From contig NZ_JAJEQG010000002.1 of NCBI RefSeq assembly GCF_020687245.1, positions 170,919-234,918 on the forward strand: a stretch of 64,000 bases of DNA. Direction: 5' to 3'. Of this stretch, positions 16,029 through 25,043 are shown piece by piece. This DNA is from Faecalibacterium longum CLA-AA-H243 (GTDB lineage Bacteria; Bacillota; Clostridia; Oscillospirales; Ruminococcaceae). The position numbers and the translations under genes are program-made. A model generated the notes under the pieces. The model saw only the letters and a list, made by a program, of their open reading frames with translations, was not told the DNA's origin and did no database searches. Numbering within the stretch: position 1 is the stretch's first letter; every line of letters begins with the position of its first letter.

Positions 16029-16916
16029 TTATTCAAGGTTCTGGATCTGTTCGCGGATCTTCTCGATCTCCGCCTTCATGTCCACCACCGTGCGGGTGAT
16101 GTCCAGGTCCTGACACTTGGAGCCGATGGTGTTGGTCTCACGGTTCAGCTCCTGAGTCAGGAAGTCCAGCTTGCGGCCCACCGGCTCGTCCAGCTCCAGA
16201 ATGGAGCGGTACTGGGCGATGTGGCTGCGCAGACGGACGGTCTCCTCGTCCACGGCGGTCTTGTCGCCGAAGATGGCGGCTTCCGTCAGGACGCGGGCGT
16301 CGTCGATGCTGCGGTCCTCGAGGATGGTCTTGAGCTTCTCGTAGAGGCGGTTGGTGTAGGCTTCGACGCGGCCTGCGCTCAGGGTCTCCACCCTGCCCAC
16401 CCGCTCCTCGAGGAAGCACAGGCGGCTCTCCACGTCGGCCTTCATCTTGGCACCCTCGGCGGCGCGCATGGCGATGAAGTTGTCCAGCGCCTGAGCCGTC
16501 ACGGCGGAGACGTCGGCCCAGAGCTGTTCCTCGTCCACGTCGGCGTGGCGGGTGGCCAGCACGTCCGGGAAGCGGGTCAGCGTCGAGACGGTGACGTCGT
16601 TCTTGATGCAGAGCTTCTCCGAAAGGTTCCGCAGGGCCTTCTGGTAGCTGCGGGCCAGCTCCATGTTGACGGTCACTTCTGCGTCGGCGGCCTCCACGTT
16701 CTGGATGGTCATGCTCAGCTCGACCTTGCCGCGGGTGACCCGCTCGTTGAGCTGCTTTTTCAGGCGGCTGTCCATGTAGCTGCAGCTGCGGGGGATGCGG
16801 GACGAATACTCGAAATACCGGGAGTTGACGCTGCGCAGCTCGACCGTGATCTCGCGGCCATTCAATACAGCAGTCCCCCGGCCAAAACCGGTCATGCTCA
16901 GGATCATATGCTCCAC
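16029..16916 (-). CDS. YicC/YloC-family endoribonuclease
   Basis: 295 residues. MILSMTGFGRGTAVLNGREI opens the YicC N-terminal domain. The C-terminal DUF1732 part carries DDARVLTEAAIFGDKTAVDEE and the conserved FLTQELNRETNTIGSKCQD. YicC members cut structured RNA. The start is GTG 16916 after GAGAGG; an ATG three codons later is also possible. First gene of the minus-strand block that runs to rsgA. Confidence 0.9.
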   Translation of the reverse strand: MEHMILSMTGFGRGTAVLNGREITVELRSVNSRYFEYSSRIPRSCSYMDSRLKKQLNERVTRGKVELSMTIQNVEAADAEVTVNMELARSYQKALRNLSEKLCIKNDVTVSTLTRFPDVLATRHADVDEEQLWADVSAVTAQALDNFIAMRAAEGAKMKADVESRLCFLEERVGRVETLSAGRVEAYTNRLYEKLKTILEDRSIDDARVLTEAAIFGDKTAVDEETVRLRSHIAQYRSILELDEPVGRKLDFLTQELNRETNTIGSKCQDLDITRTVVDMKAEIEKIREQIQNLE

Positions 16917-17077
16917 GTTTCCTCTCTGTTGATGGGTGGATATGCGGACAAATTACGGTATATGTATCCGCGTTTGGGTATACAGGCCCATGTTACGATA
17001 CATATGTTATTATTCTACTCTGATGACCGCTTTTTTGCAAGTCAAAAAGCACAGAAATACTCCTCAGGCCTGCCTTC

Positions 17078-17210
17078 GTACAACCTCTCCGGCACTTCGT
17101 GCCACCTCCCCTTGTAGGGGAGGCTTTGGCATTCCGCAAAGCTTTCCCTCTTCGCCAGAGGCTCCCCTACTAGGGGAGCTGTCGAGCGCAGCGAGACTGA
17201 GAGGTTGTAC
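17078..17210. repeat. MITE-like palindromic repeat, copy 2
   Basis: 133 bases with ends GTACAACCTCTC/GAGAGGTTGTAC. It is in inverted orientation relative to copy 1. It lies between yicC and the carboxylase operon terminator. Confidence 0.75.
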
Positions 17211-17235
17211 TTCGCAGCAGCTTTTGTCCAAGCAC

Positions 17236-17266
17236 GCAAAAAGCCCCCCGCATCTCTGCGGGGGGC
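17236..17266 (-). terminator. Terminator of the carboxyltransferase operon
   Basis: Perfect stem GCCCCCCGCA/TGCGGGGGGC, followed on the minus strand by TTTTTGCG. It is 24 bases downstream of the last gene. Confidence 0.85.
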
Positions 17267-17289
17267 CTGAAAAGCCTTATGCTGTTTTA

Positions 17290-18693
17290 TCAGACGGGGT
17301 GAGACTTGTTTGCAAAATCTGCATGGTCTGCATCCACGCCCTGAGCCTTGGCGTTGCGCTTCTCAAAGAACTTGGGCGCGACCTGCGGGAACATAGCGTA
17401 GGTCAGGACGTCCTCTTCCTGAATCGCCCACTTTGCAGCCTCAGCCTTCAGCTTGTCCATCTCGGGAGCGAGGGTGTCAGCAAAGCGGCAGGTGATGGGC
17501 TGCTCGTCGCCCAGGATCTTCTTGGTGAACTCGGCGCTGATGGGAGCGGGAGTCTTGCCGTAGTCGCCGTGGACGAGGCCCTTGAACTCCTTGGTGACCA
17601 TCTTGTAGCGCTCGCCCAGGATGACGTTGAAGACAGCCTGCGTGCCGACGATCTGGCTGGTGGGGGTGACCAGCGGAGGATAGCCTGCGTCCTCACGAAC
17701 GCGGGGGATCTCAGCCAGCACTTCGTCCAGCTTGTCTTCCTTGCCGGCATCCTTCAGCTGCTTGAGCATGTTGGAGAACATGCCGCCCGGCACCTGATAC
17801 AGCAGGGTGTTGGCGTCCACGCCCAGAGACTTGGGGCTGATCTGGCCGTTGGCGATGTACTTCTCGCGCAGCTTTGCAAAGTATGCACGCACGACGTTCA
17901 GCTGCTTGAGGTCGAGGCCGGTGTCGTAATCGGTGCCCTGCAGGGCGGCCACGAGGCTCTCGGTAGCCATGTGGCTGGTGCCGCCGCTCAGGGGGCTCAT
18001 GGCGGTATCGACGATGTCAGCACCGGCCTCGATGCCCTTCAGCAGGGACATGGAAGCCAGACCGGCAGTGTAGTGGCTGTGGATGTCCACAGGGATGGAC
18101 AGGGTGTTCTTCAGCTCCTTGACCAGCTCGTAGCAGGTGTAGGGAGTCAGCAGACCGGCCATGTCCTTGATGCAGATGGAGTTTGCACCCATCTCTTCCA
18201 GAGTCTTTGCGTACTTGACGTAGTACTCGTTGTTGTGGACAGGGCTCAGGGTGTAGCTGATGCAGCCCTGAACGTGTGCGCCTTCCTTGTTGGCAGACTT
18301 GATGGCGGTCTGCAGGTTGCGGGCGTCGTTCAGTGCGTCGAAGATGCGGATGACGTCGATGCCGTTTGCAACGGACTTCTTCACGAAGTACTCGACGGCG
18401 TCGTCAGCGTAGGGGCGGTAGCCCAGCATGTTCTGGCCGCGGAACAGCATCTGCAGCTTCTGGTGGGGCAGCTCCTTGCGCAGGATGCGCAGACGCTCCC
18501 AGGGGTCCTCATCGAGGAAGCGGATGCAGCTGTCGAAGGTCGCACCGCCCCAGCACTCGACGGAGAAGTAAGGGATCTTGTCCATCTCGGGCAGGATGGG
18601 ACGCATCTCGTCCATCGTCATACGGGTGGCCAGCAGGGACTGGTGGGCATCGCGCAGGACGACTTCCGTGATCTTGATGGGCTTTTTAGCCAT
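17290..18693 (-). CDS. Pyruvate/oxaloacetate carboxyltransferase subunit (PycB/OadA, 5S type)
   Basis: 467 residues from ATG 18693, with AGAGAGGTG before it. The HMGL-like TIM barrel has RDAHQSLLATR near 18, metal-site HSHYTAGLA near 207 and the carboxylated-Lys segment SICIKDMAGLL near 173. A carboxylase domain follows to about 450. No biotin domain is present at the C-terminus, in contrast to many OadA proteins; the biotin carrier is the next gene upstream. It transfers CO2 between oxaloacetate/pyruvate and biotin. Confidence 0.88.
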   Translation of the reverse strand: MAKKPIKITEVVLRDAHQSLLATRMTMDEMRPILPEMDKIPYFSVECWGGATFDSCIRFLDEDPWERLRILRKELPHQKLQMLFRGQNMLGYRPYADDAVEYFVKKSVANGIDVIRIFDALNDARNLQTAIKSANKEGAHVQGCISYTLSPVHNNEYYVKYAKTLEEMGANSICIKDMAGLLTPYTCYELVKELKNTLSIPVDIHSHYTAGLASMSLLKGIEAGADIVDTAMSPLSGGTSHMATESLVAALQGTDYDTGLDLKQLNVVRAYFAKLREKYIANGQISPKSLGVDANTLLYQVPGGMFSNMLKQLKDAGKEDKLDEVLAEIPRVREDAGYPPLVTPTSQIVGTQAVFNVILGERYKMVTKEFKGLVHGDYGKTPAPISAEFTKKILGDEQPITCRFADTLAPEMDKLKAEAAKWAIQEEDVLTYAMFPQVAPKFFEKRNAKAQGVDADHADFANKSHPV

Positions 18694-18709
18694 TGTTGTC
18701 ACCTCTCTC

Positions 18710-19093
18710 TTAGTTCATGGAAACCAGAGTGTCACCGGAGTTGACGGTGTCGCCCTTATGGACATTGATGGAAGCAACGGTGCCGTCCTGAGGAGCAACG
18801 ATCTCGTTCTCCATCTTCATGGCCTCGAGGATGACCAGCACGTCGCCAGCCTTGACGGAAGCGCCAGCGGCGACCTTCACGTCCAGGATGTTGCCGGGCA
18901 TCGGAGCCTTGACCTCAACAGCGCCTGCGGAAGCAGGAGCAGCGGGTGCGGCAGGAGCAGCAGCGGCAGCGGGAGCCGGAGCGGCCTTGGGTGCGGGTGC
19001 AGCAGCAGGAGCCACGGGTGCAGCGCCGGCAGCGGTCTCCTCGACAGAGACGCTGTAAGCAACGCCATTGACGGAAATATTGTAGTACTTCAT
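18710..19093 (-). CDS. Biotin carboxyl carrier protein (1.3S type)
   Basis: 127 residues from ATG 19093 with AGGAGG upstream. Short N-terminal part (MKYYNISVNGVAYSVSVEE), a flexible Ala/Pro linker of about 40 residues, then a biotinyl domain with the attachment motif EAMKMENEI near residue 91. It carries carboxybiotin between the two carboxyltransferase subunits encoded on either side. Confidence 0.92.
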   Translation of the reverse strand: MKYYNISVNGVAYSVSVEETAAGAAPVAPAAAPAPKAAPAPAAAAAPAAPAAPASAGAVEVKAPMPGNILDVKVAAGASVKAGDVLVILEAMKMENEIVAPQDGTVASINVHKGDTVNSGDTLVSMN

Positions 19094-19139
19094 GGAAGAG
19101 TCCTCCTGAATCAATCTATATCGTTAGATGTACGTTTTC

Positions 19140-20459
19140 TTACAGAGCCATGTTGCCGTGCTTCTTGGGCAGACGGGCAGCACGCTTGGTGCTCAGCAGC
19201 TCGAACGCGGCCACGACGCTTGCGCGGGCGTTGGCAGCCTCGCAGGTCATGTCGGCAGAACCGGCGGCCACAGCAGCGTCAGCGCTGCACACCTCGGCGA
19301 CGTAGGCAGCAGCCTTGGCCTTGGTAGCGGCGACGATGTTGTCGGAAGCGTCGATCTCGTCCTTGTACAGCACGGAGACGGCAGCGGAAGGCTCGAGAGC
19401 GCTGATGGTGCAGCCCTTGACAGCGATCTTCAGATCAGCAGCGGCCAGTGCGGTGTAGACGGGGCCGACAGCCTTACCGGCGATGAGAGCCACCTTGGCG
19501 GTGGTAGCGTCGGCATAGGTAGCAGCCAGACGGGCAGCCTCGCGGATGCCGCCGGCGATGTCATCGGAAGTGCTGGGGACGAAGCCCTCGGTGTTCACGA
19601 TGGTCAGCACGGGGACGCTGAATGCGTCGCACAGGCGGACGAAGCGGGAAGCCTTAGCCACGCAGTTGTGGCACAGCTCCTTGCCGGTGGCCACGACGCC
19701 CACGGCGTTGCCGCCGATGGTAGCGAAGGCAGTGTAGACGTTCTTGCCGAAACCGGCGTACATCTCCACGGCGCTGTCCTTATCGATGAGGGCAGCAGCG
19801 GCCTTTGCAGGCTCGGCGTTGGCGCTCAGGACAGCGGTGGGCTGCTCGAACTCGAAGATGGCCGGGCCGGTCAGGTTGTTGGCAGGCAGCAGACCCACGA
19901 TGTGGGCAGCCTTCTCAGCAGCCTCGGCAGCGTCAGCGGCCACGATGGCAGCCACGCCTGCCTTTGCGGCAGCAGCGGCAGAACCGGCGTCAGCGACCTT
20001 GTCGCCCTTAGCCGCAGCGGTGAAGGGAGCGGTGAAGAACAGCTCTGCGCCCTCAGCCATGATGCAGACATCTGCGTTGGCAGCGCTCAGAGCGCTGGTG
20101 CCGCCGCAGACGCCCAGAACGACGGCTACCTGAGGCACGACGCCGGACACCTTTGCGATGGTGGCGTTGAGCTTTGCAGCTGCATTCAGCACGTCCAGAC
20201 CCTCAGCCAGCTTTGCGCCGACGGAGTCGTAGAAGGTGACGACCGGGCAGCCCGTCTGGGCAGCCAGCTCGAGGACCTTGATGTTCTTCTCAACGTCCTT
20301 GACGGAAACAGCCTCGCCGTTCTGGAAGACGGCGTAAGCCTGCTGACCGGCAGCATAGCCGCTGGCAGCGCTCACCGCACCGTCCGCAAACAGAGCGGTG
20401 TATTCCCCGTCATCAAAAAACTTGGCGAGGATTTCTCCTTTGGTACTCTTTGAAGCCAT
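19140..20459 (-). CDS. Acyl-CoA carboxyltransferase subunit (12S/PccB type)
   Basis: 439 residues, AGGAGG before ATG. Crotonase-fold carboxyltransferase halves are seen, with GVCGGTSALSAANADVCIMA near 120 and TEGFVPSTSDDIAGGIREAARLAATYADA near 300, the region that binds acyl-CoA and biotin in this family. It is shorter than the usual 500-520 residues and very Ala-rich. First gene of a three-gene set with a BCCP and a PycB-type subunit and no biotin carboxylase. That is the subunit make-up of transcarboxylase. Confidence 0.82.
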   Translation of the reverse strand: MASKSTKGEILAKFFDDGEYTALFADGAVSAASGYAAGQQAYAVFQNGEAVSVKDVEKNIKVLELAAQTGCPVVTFYDSVGAKLAEGLDVLNAAAKLNATIAKVSGVVPQVAVVLGVCGGTSALSAANADVCIMAEGAELFFTAPFTAAAKGDKVADAGSAAAAAKAGVAAIVAADAAEAAEKAAHIVGLLPANNLTGPAIFEFEQPTAVLSANAEPAKAAAALIDKDSAVEMYAGFGKNVYTAFATIGGNAVGVVATGKELCHNCVAKASRFVRLCDAFSVPVLTIVNTEGFVPSTSDDIAGGIREAARLAATYADATTAKVALIAGKAVGPVYTALAAADLKIAVKGCTISALEPSAAVSVLYKDEIDASDNIVAATKAKAAAYVAEVCSADAAVAAGSADMTCEAANARASVVAAFELLSTKRAARLPKKHGNMAL

Positions 20460-20607
20460 GGTAAGACCTCCTGCTTATCTGTGTGAGTTTCAAAATTAGG
20501 TATATTATACCCGATTTTTCCAAGATTCTCAAGCCTTGTTCCATTCCTTTTTTTCAGAGAATGTTACAAATTTGGCAAAAAGAGCGGAAATTTCGGACAC
20601 ATTGTGC
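20460..20607. other. Promoter region of the carboxyltransferase operon
   Basis: AT-rich 150 bases between the carboxyltransferase gene and the end of the pseudouridine synthase gene. A leftward promoter is expected here. No clear hairpin or riboswitch was seen. Confidence 0.3.
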
Positions 20608-21444
20608 TCACTTGTGCTTTTTGCCCGCAGCGGCTTTGTTCCCGCCCACAGGGCCGCGGGGACGGCGGGCAGCAGCCTTGGACTGCAAAGCGGCCGAGCG
20701 GGTCTGGGCGCGGCCCTTGGCGGCTGCGGCGCGCAGGCCGTTCACCTCTGCCTTGGTCAGCTCGCGGTACTTGCCGGGCTGGAGCATTCCCAGCTTGACG
20801 ACGCCCTCGGCGTTCCGCTTCAGACGGATGACCTCGAGGCCCACGGCCTCGCACATCCGGCGGATCTCGCGGTTCTTGCCCTCTTTCAGGGTCATCTCCA
20901 TGACGGTGCGGCCCGGCTCGTCGGTGACGACGTTGATGGCGCAGGGCATGGTCTTGGTGCCGTCGTCCAGCACGACGCCGGAGCTGAGCTTCAGGATCTG
21001 TGCCTCATCGGCCCGGGGCTGGACGGTGACGCGGTAGAGCTTGGAGATGCCGCCGGACGGATGGGTGACAGCCTGTGCGAAAGCGCCGTCGTTGGTCATC
21101 AGCAGCAGGCCCTCGCTGTCCTTGTCGAGACGGCCCACGGGGTACAGGCGGGCCGGGATGTCGGCCACCAGCTCCATGACCGTCTTGCGGCCCAGCTCGT
21201 CGCTGGCGGTGGTGACATAGCCGCGGGGCTTGTACAGAGCCAGATAGTACATCTGCTGGTTCTTCTGGATATAGATGCGCTCGTCGTCCACATGGAGGAC
21301 GTCGCGGTTGGGGTCCATCTTGTCGCCCACCTTCACGGGGTGGCCGTTGACCTTCACGCGGCCCTCGGCGATGATCTGCTCGGCGGCGCGGCGGGAGCAG
21401 AGGCCCTGCTCGCTCATGATTTTCTGAATGCGTTCTTCTGCCAT
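20608..21444 (-). CDS. rluB: RsuA/RluB-family pseudouridine synthase
   Basis: 278 residues. An N-terminal S4 RNA-binding domain (RIQKIMSEQGLCSRRAAEQI) is followed by the synthase domain with LYPVGRLDKDSEGLLLMTND, where the Asp is catalytic, and KEGKNREIRRMCEAVG. A basic Ala/Lys-rich tail of about 40 residues follows. The family modifies 23S or 16S rRNA; RluB-like is the usual call in Firmicutes beside scpAB. It lies in the order scpA, scpB, DUF2953, gerW, rluB. Confidence 0.9.
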   Translation of the reverse strand: MAEERIQKIMSEQGLCSRRAAEQIIAEGRVKVNGHPVKVGDKMDPNRDVLHVDDERIYIQKNQQMYYLALYKPRGYVTTASDELGRKTVMELVADIPARLYPVGRLDKDSEGLLLMTNDGAFAQAVTHPSGGISKLYRVTVQPRADEAQILKLSSGVVLDDGTKTMPCAINVVTDEPGRTVMEMTLKEGKNREIRRMCEAVGLEVIRLKRNAEGVVKLGMLQPGKYRELTKAEVNGLRAAAAKGRAQTRSAALQSKAAARRPRGPVGGNKAAAGKKHK

Positions 21445-21497
21445 GATAAAATCTCCTTGTGCGCCTCCCGGCGCTCAAATAGGGCTGCTGATGAACT

Positions 21498-21634
21498 CAA
21501 CCTCTCAGTCTCGCTCACGCTCGACAGCTCCCCTACCGAGGGGAGCCTCTGGCGAAACCATTCACTTTGCGAGGACTGCCAAAGCCTCCCCTCGTTAGGG
21601 GAGGTGGCATTGCGAAGCAATGACGGAGAGGTTA
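21498..21634. repeat. MITE-like palindromic repeat, copy 3
   Basis: About 137 bases with ends TCAACCTCTC/GAGAGGTTAA and the same internal palindromes (CCCCTACCGAGGGG, CCCCTCGTTAGGGG) as copy 1. Located between rluB and gerW. Confidence 0.72.
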
Positions 21635-21698
21635 ATTACAGCAGCCTCAGTATCAAAACTGCGGGTCGGAAGTCCACAGTTACGGCGTAGGTTAAAGT

Positions 21699-22112
21699 TT
21701 ACTCTGCTGCGGGAGCGGCAGGCGCAGCGGCGCCCTTCTTCTCCTCTTTCTTCAGCAGAGCGCTGACCTTGTCCACCAGCTCGGGCAGCATGGTCAGGGC
21801 GCGGTCAATGGTATTGGAGCCGTCGGACAGCTGGATGGTGCGCACGCAGCCGTCCTTCACCACCAGAAAAGCCACCGGCTGGATGTTGACGCCCGCGCCG
21901 GAGCCGCCGCCGAACAGGTCCTTGTTGGCGGCGTTCTTGCCGTCGAAGTCGGTGCCTGCGGAAGCAAAGCCGAACGAGATGCGGGACACCGGCAGGATGG
22001 TGGTGCCGTCGTCGGTCTTGATGGGCTTGCCGATGATGGTGTTGGAATCTGCCATCTGGCGGATCTTGTCCATCGTGACGTTCATTAAACCTTGAATCGG
22101 ATGCTCAGCCAT
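21699..22112 (-). CDS. gerW: GerW/YtfJ-family sporulation protein
   Basis: 137 residues, GGAGG before ATG. It begins HPIQGLMNVTMDKIRQMADS and has TTILPVSRISFGFASAG, a Gly-rich FGGGSGAGVNIQPVAFLVV core and a C-terminal Ala/Pro tail. In Bacillus, GerW is needed for germination through the GerA receptor; homologues occur in most spore formers. Its presence with SipL suggests spore formation or a retained remnant of it. It is part of the scpAB cluster. Confidence 0.9.
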   Translation of the reverse strand: MAEHPIQGLMNVTMDKIRQMADSNTIIGKPIKTDDGTTILPVSRISFGFASAGTDFDGKNAANKDLFGGGSGAGVNIQPVAFLVVKDGCVRTIQLSDGSNTIDRALTMLPELVDKVSALLKKEEKKGAAAPAAPAAE

Positions 22113-22194
22113 AAAATCGGCCTCCTACTATTATTTTCCGGGAAAACTCCCTCTGGATAGGAGTATACACCATACAATATTATTGTAACACACT

Positions 22195-22917
22195 TTATAG
22201 GAAGACGTCCAGCACTTTTTCGCGCCAGAACTCATACAAAACGCGCAGAGCAGCTGCAACGATGAAAAGCAGCCTTGCGCTGAGGTGGAACGACACCCGG
22301 TCGGCCACCGTCGGCTCGGCACTGCCGAAGTCCGGCAGGATGCGCAGCTCGTCGAAATCGAGGTAGACGAAGCGGTCGATGACGCCGAGGGACGAGTAGA
22401 GCCATGCGTTCAGCCTGCCGTAGGCGCGGGCAGCTTCGGCGGGGTCTTCGCCCCGAACGCCGAGGCAGACCCGAATCTTCGTGACGCGCAGCGAGCCGAA
22501 GACGGCTTTCGTCAGCCGCCCGGCACCCCGCAGGATGGTCACGAGGATGTTCAGCGTCAGCTTCGCCTTCCTGCGCGGCGCTGTTTCTTTTTTCGGTCTC
22601 TTCGCCTCTTTTGCGGCGGCTTTCTTCCGTTTGCGCTCTTCGCGGCGGGCGCGGAGCTTCGCTTTCAGCTTTCCCCAGAAGCCTTTCGGTTCTTCAGATT
22701 CGGCGGGCTTTTCCGGCGCAGGCCACTGGAACACCGGCAGGGTGAGCCCAAGCGCACCGGCCCGGAGGGTCAGGACGCCGCCCTCCCAGCAGACGTCCGC
22801 GCACAGCGGGCAGAGCAGGACGAGGGCCAGCAGCACCAATAGGATAAGGAGCAGGACGCCTGCGATCTTCAGCAGGGTCAGCAGCAGCCAGCCCAGAGCC
22901 ATCAGGACTCCCATCAT
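22195..22917 (-). CDS. DUF2953 membrane protein
   Basis: 240 residues, start ATG 22917 overlapping the scpB stop (ATGA), although a longer frame is open upstream. Residues 5-40 form one long hydrophobic segment (GWLLLTLLKIAGVLLLILLV). A charged Arg/Lys-rich stretch and a conserved domain ending in VADRVSFHLSARLLFIVAAAL follow, with a second hydrophobic segment. DUF2953 proteins often lie between scpB and gerW in Clostridia; their function is unknown. Confidence 0.8.
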   Translation of the reverse strand: MMGVLMALGWLLLTLLKIAGVLLLILLVLLALVLLCPLCADVCWEGGVLTLRAGALGLTLPVFQWPAPEKPAESEEPKGFWGKLKAKLRARREERKRKKAAAKEAKRPKKETAPRRKAKLTLNILVTILRGAGRLTKAVFGSLRVTKIRVCLGVRGEDPAEAARAYGRLNAWLYSSLGVIDRFVYLDFDELRILPDFGSAEPTVADRVSFHLSARLLFIVAAALRVLYEFWREKVLDVFL

Positions 22918-23447
22918 GTCGCCGCCTCCCCTTCCTGATCTCCGCGCACCGGCGGCAGGTCCGCCAGCGAAGAAAGGCCGAAGCACCGCAGGAAAACATC
23001 CGTGGTGCGGAAGCTCACCGGGTGGCCGGGCAGGTCGAGACGGCCCGCCTCCTCGATGAGGCCCTTCTGCAGCAGGCCGCTGACGCTGGACGAGGAGTCC
23101 ACGCCGCGCACCTGTTCGATGAAGGCGCGGGAGACGGGCTGGTTGTAGGCGATGACCGTCAGCGTCTCCATGGCCGCCGGGCCGAGAGGCACCGAGCGCC
23201 GGGCGTCCAGCAGACGGCGGATGCAGTCGGCCCACTCAGTCTTGGTCGCCAGCTGCCAGCGGGTGTCCAGATGGAGCAGGCAGAGGCCGGAGTCCTCCCG
23301 GGCGTAACGGACGCGCAGGTCTTCCAGCGCGGTCTCCACCGTGGTCTGGGGCAGCTGGACGGCGGCGGCAAGCTTATCGGCGCTCACCGGGTCGCCCGCC
23401 GCAAAAAGCATCGCCTCTACGGCGGCTTTTATCTGTTTCTGGTTCAT
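22914..23447 (-). CDS. scpB: Segregation and condensation protein B
   Basis: 177 residues. ScpB forms paired winged helices and joins ScpA to SMC for chromosome condensation. Visible: AAVEAMLFAAGDPVSADKLA, LCLLHLDTRWQLATK, AMETLTVIAYNQPVSRAFIEQVRGVDSSSSVSGLL and DLPGHPVSFRTTDVFLRCFGL. Overlaps the end of scpA by 4 bases, so it is coupled. Confidence 0.94.
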   Translation of the reverse strand: MNQKQIKAAVEAMLFAAGDPVSADKLAAAVQLPQTTVETALEDLRVRYAREDSGLCLLHLDTRWQLATKTEWADCIRRLLDARRSVPLGPAAMETLTVIAYNQPVSRAFIEQVRGVDSSSSVSGLLQKGLIEEAGRLDLPGHPVSFRTTDVFLRCFGLSSLADLPPVRGDQEGEAAT

Positions 23448-24175
23448 TCTTCCTCCTTTGCCTTTTCACGGGGCAGGCGTCCGCGCTGCATGGTCAGCTC
23501 CCCCTTGGGGCCGAGGGTGACACGTCCGCCGCGCACCAGTTCCAGCAGGGCCAGAAAGGTAGCCACGTTGGTGCTTCGGCTCTGGCTGCGGGCGAAAAGC
23601 TGGCTCATCCGGGCCGCACCGCCCGCGATGAGGCGGCGCAGGATGTACACCACCCGGCTGCTCACCGACACCTGCGGGGCTGTCACCAGCGGCTCAAAGA
23701 CGGCCTGGGTCGGCATCCGCCGGACAGGCGCACGGCCCATCAGGCTCTCCCAGCAGTCGGCCAGCACCTGAGGCAGATGGTTGAGGGCGTAAGTCTCGTC
23801 CCGTTCCAGCTGCATCGGCTGTCGGACGAAGGTGGGCGTCGCCTCCGCAGCGGCGCGGAGGGCAGAGGCCATCCGGCGGCACTGGTCGTACTCGATGAGC
23901 TGGCCGGTGAGCTCCTGCTTCATCCGCTCGCCCTCGGTGCTCCGGGGCAGCAGCAGATAGCTCTTCATCTCCACGAGGTGAGCTGCCATCTCGATGAAGG
24001 AGCTGGAAATGTCGGGGTCTACGGCCTGCGCGGCCTCCACGGTGCGGGTGTACTGGTCGATCAGCTCGAGGATGGGGATGTTGTGCAGGTCCATCTTGTG
24101 CTTTGACACCAGCGCCAGCAGCAGTTCCAGCGGGCCTTCGAACTCTTCCAGATGGAAGGTAAGCTCCTCCGCCAT
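23444..24175 (-). CDS. scpA: Segregation and condensation protein A
   Basis: 243 residues from ATG 24175 (MAEELTFHLEEFEGPLELLL). Kleisin subunit of the SMC complex. The N-terminal SMC-binding segment, the middle helices HLVEMKSYLLLPR, and the C-terminal winged helix (FLALLELVRGGRVTLGPKGEL) are present. The start codon overlaps the stop of the M50 protease gene by one base. A longer upstream frame belongs to shadow sequence. Confidence 0.93.
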   Translation of the reverse strand: MAEELTFHLEEFEGPLELLLALVSKHKMDLHNIPILELIDQYTRTVEAAQAVDPDISSSFIEMAAHLVEMKSYLLLPRSTEGERMKQELTGQLIEYDQCRRMASALRAAAEATPTFVRQPMQLERDETYALNHLPQVLADCWESLMGRAPVRRMPTQAVFEPLVTAPQVSVSSRVVYILRRLIAGGAARMSQLFARSQSRSTNVATFLALLELVRGGRVTLGPKGELTMQRGRLPREKAKEEE

Positions 24176-24849
24176 CAGATCACCGCCCCTACAGACGCAT
24201 AGTAGGCCGAGTAGGCGATGGTGTCGATGTACTGAGTGCCATTGTCCAGCAGGTCCCACACCACATTGTTCATCACGCTGAGGGGGCCGTCCAGAAAGCC
24301 GCCCCAGACCGCCGCCAGCAGGACGATGAGGATGACCCGCTCATACTTCATCATGCCGAAGTAGATACGCTCGGGCAGCACAGCCAGCAGGATGCGGCTG
24401 CCGTCCAGCGGCGGCACCGGGATGAGGTTGAACACGGCGAGGCTCACATCCAGATACACTAAGTATTGCAGGAAGAGCGCCAGAAAAATCGTCGCATCGT
24501 TGACGGGCGCCCAATAATAGAGCAGCTTCCAGACCACCATCGCAAGATAGGCCAGGATGAGGTTCGCCACCGGGCCGGCCAGCGCCGTGAGGGCCATGCC
24601 CTGCTTCGGGTTTTTGAAGTTGCGGGGGTCGGTGGAGACAGGCTTTGCCCAGCCCACGCCCGCGAACACCATGCAGAGCGTTCCCAGCAGATCGAAGTGG
24701 CGGAAGGGGTTCAGCGACAGTCTCCCCTGCTGCTTGGCTGTGGGGTCGCCCAGCAGCCATGCGGCCAGCGCGTGGCCCGCCTCGTGGAAAGGGATGACGG
24801 TCAGGGCGGCCAGCACCCGTGCGAGGGTATAAAACATTCTTGGGGTCAT
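24175..24849 (-). CDS. Site-2 protease family (M50) membrane metallopeptidase
   Basis: 224 residues, CAGGAGAAC before ATG. Zinc motif HEAGHALAAW near 22 and the third ligand motif NLIPVPPLDGSRI near 142, in a protein with about five membrane segments. This short class of S2P-like proteases without PDZ domain usually precedes scpA in Firmicutes; its substrate is unknown. The segment FNLIPVPPLDG defines the family. Confidence 0.9.
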   Translation of the reverse strand: MTPRMFYTLARVLAALTVIPFHEAGHALAAWLLGDPTAKQQGRLSLNPFRHFDLLGTLCMVFAGVGWAKPVSTDPRNFKNPKQGMALTALAGPVANLILAYLAMVVWKLLYYWAPVNDATIFLALFLQYLVYLDVSLAVFNLIPVPPLDGSRILLAVLPERIYFGMMKYERVILIVLLAAVWGGFLDGPLSVMNNVVWDLLDNGTQYIDTIAYSAYYASVGAVI

Positions 24850-24962
24850 GGTGTTCTCCTGTTTTCTATAAGATATACGCGTTTATTGTACTATTTTTTT
24901 CGCCTTTAGACAAGCGTTTGGGCTGTAGACGAAAAAAAGCCGCAAAAAAATCGAAAAGGGGC

Positions 24963-24991
24963 TTGCTTTTTGGCGGCAGTTCTGGTAAAAT
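24963..24991 (+). promoter_or_regulatory. Promoter of rpmB
   Basis: TTGCTT (24963-24968), 17-base spacer, TAAAAT (24986-24991), reading rightward 52 bases before rpmB. Confidence 0.6.
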
Positions 24992-25043
24992 AGTCAAGCT
25001 GATTATTTTGATTCCATACTTCACTGTAGGAGGTGCAAGTACC

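Noticed and set aside
15123..18744. Very long open frames on the plus strand (664 and 602 codons) opposite gmk-yicC and the carboxyltransferase gene
   Set aside because: They mirror GC-rich minus-strand genes with clear motifs, have no ribosome sites, and translate to low-complexity Leu/Val/Gly/His-rich sequence.
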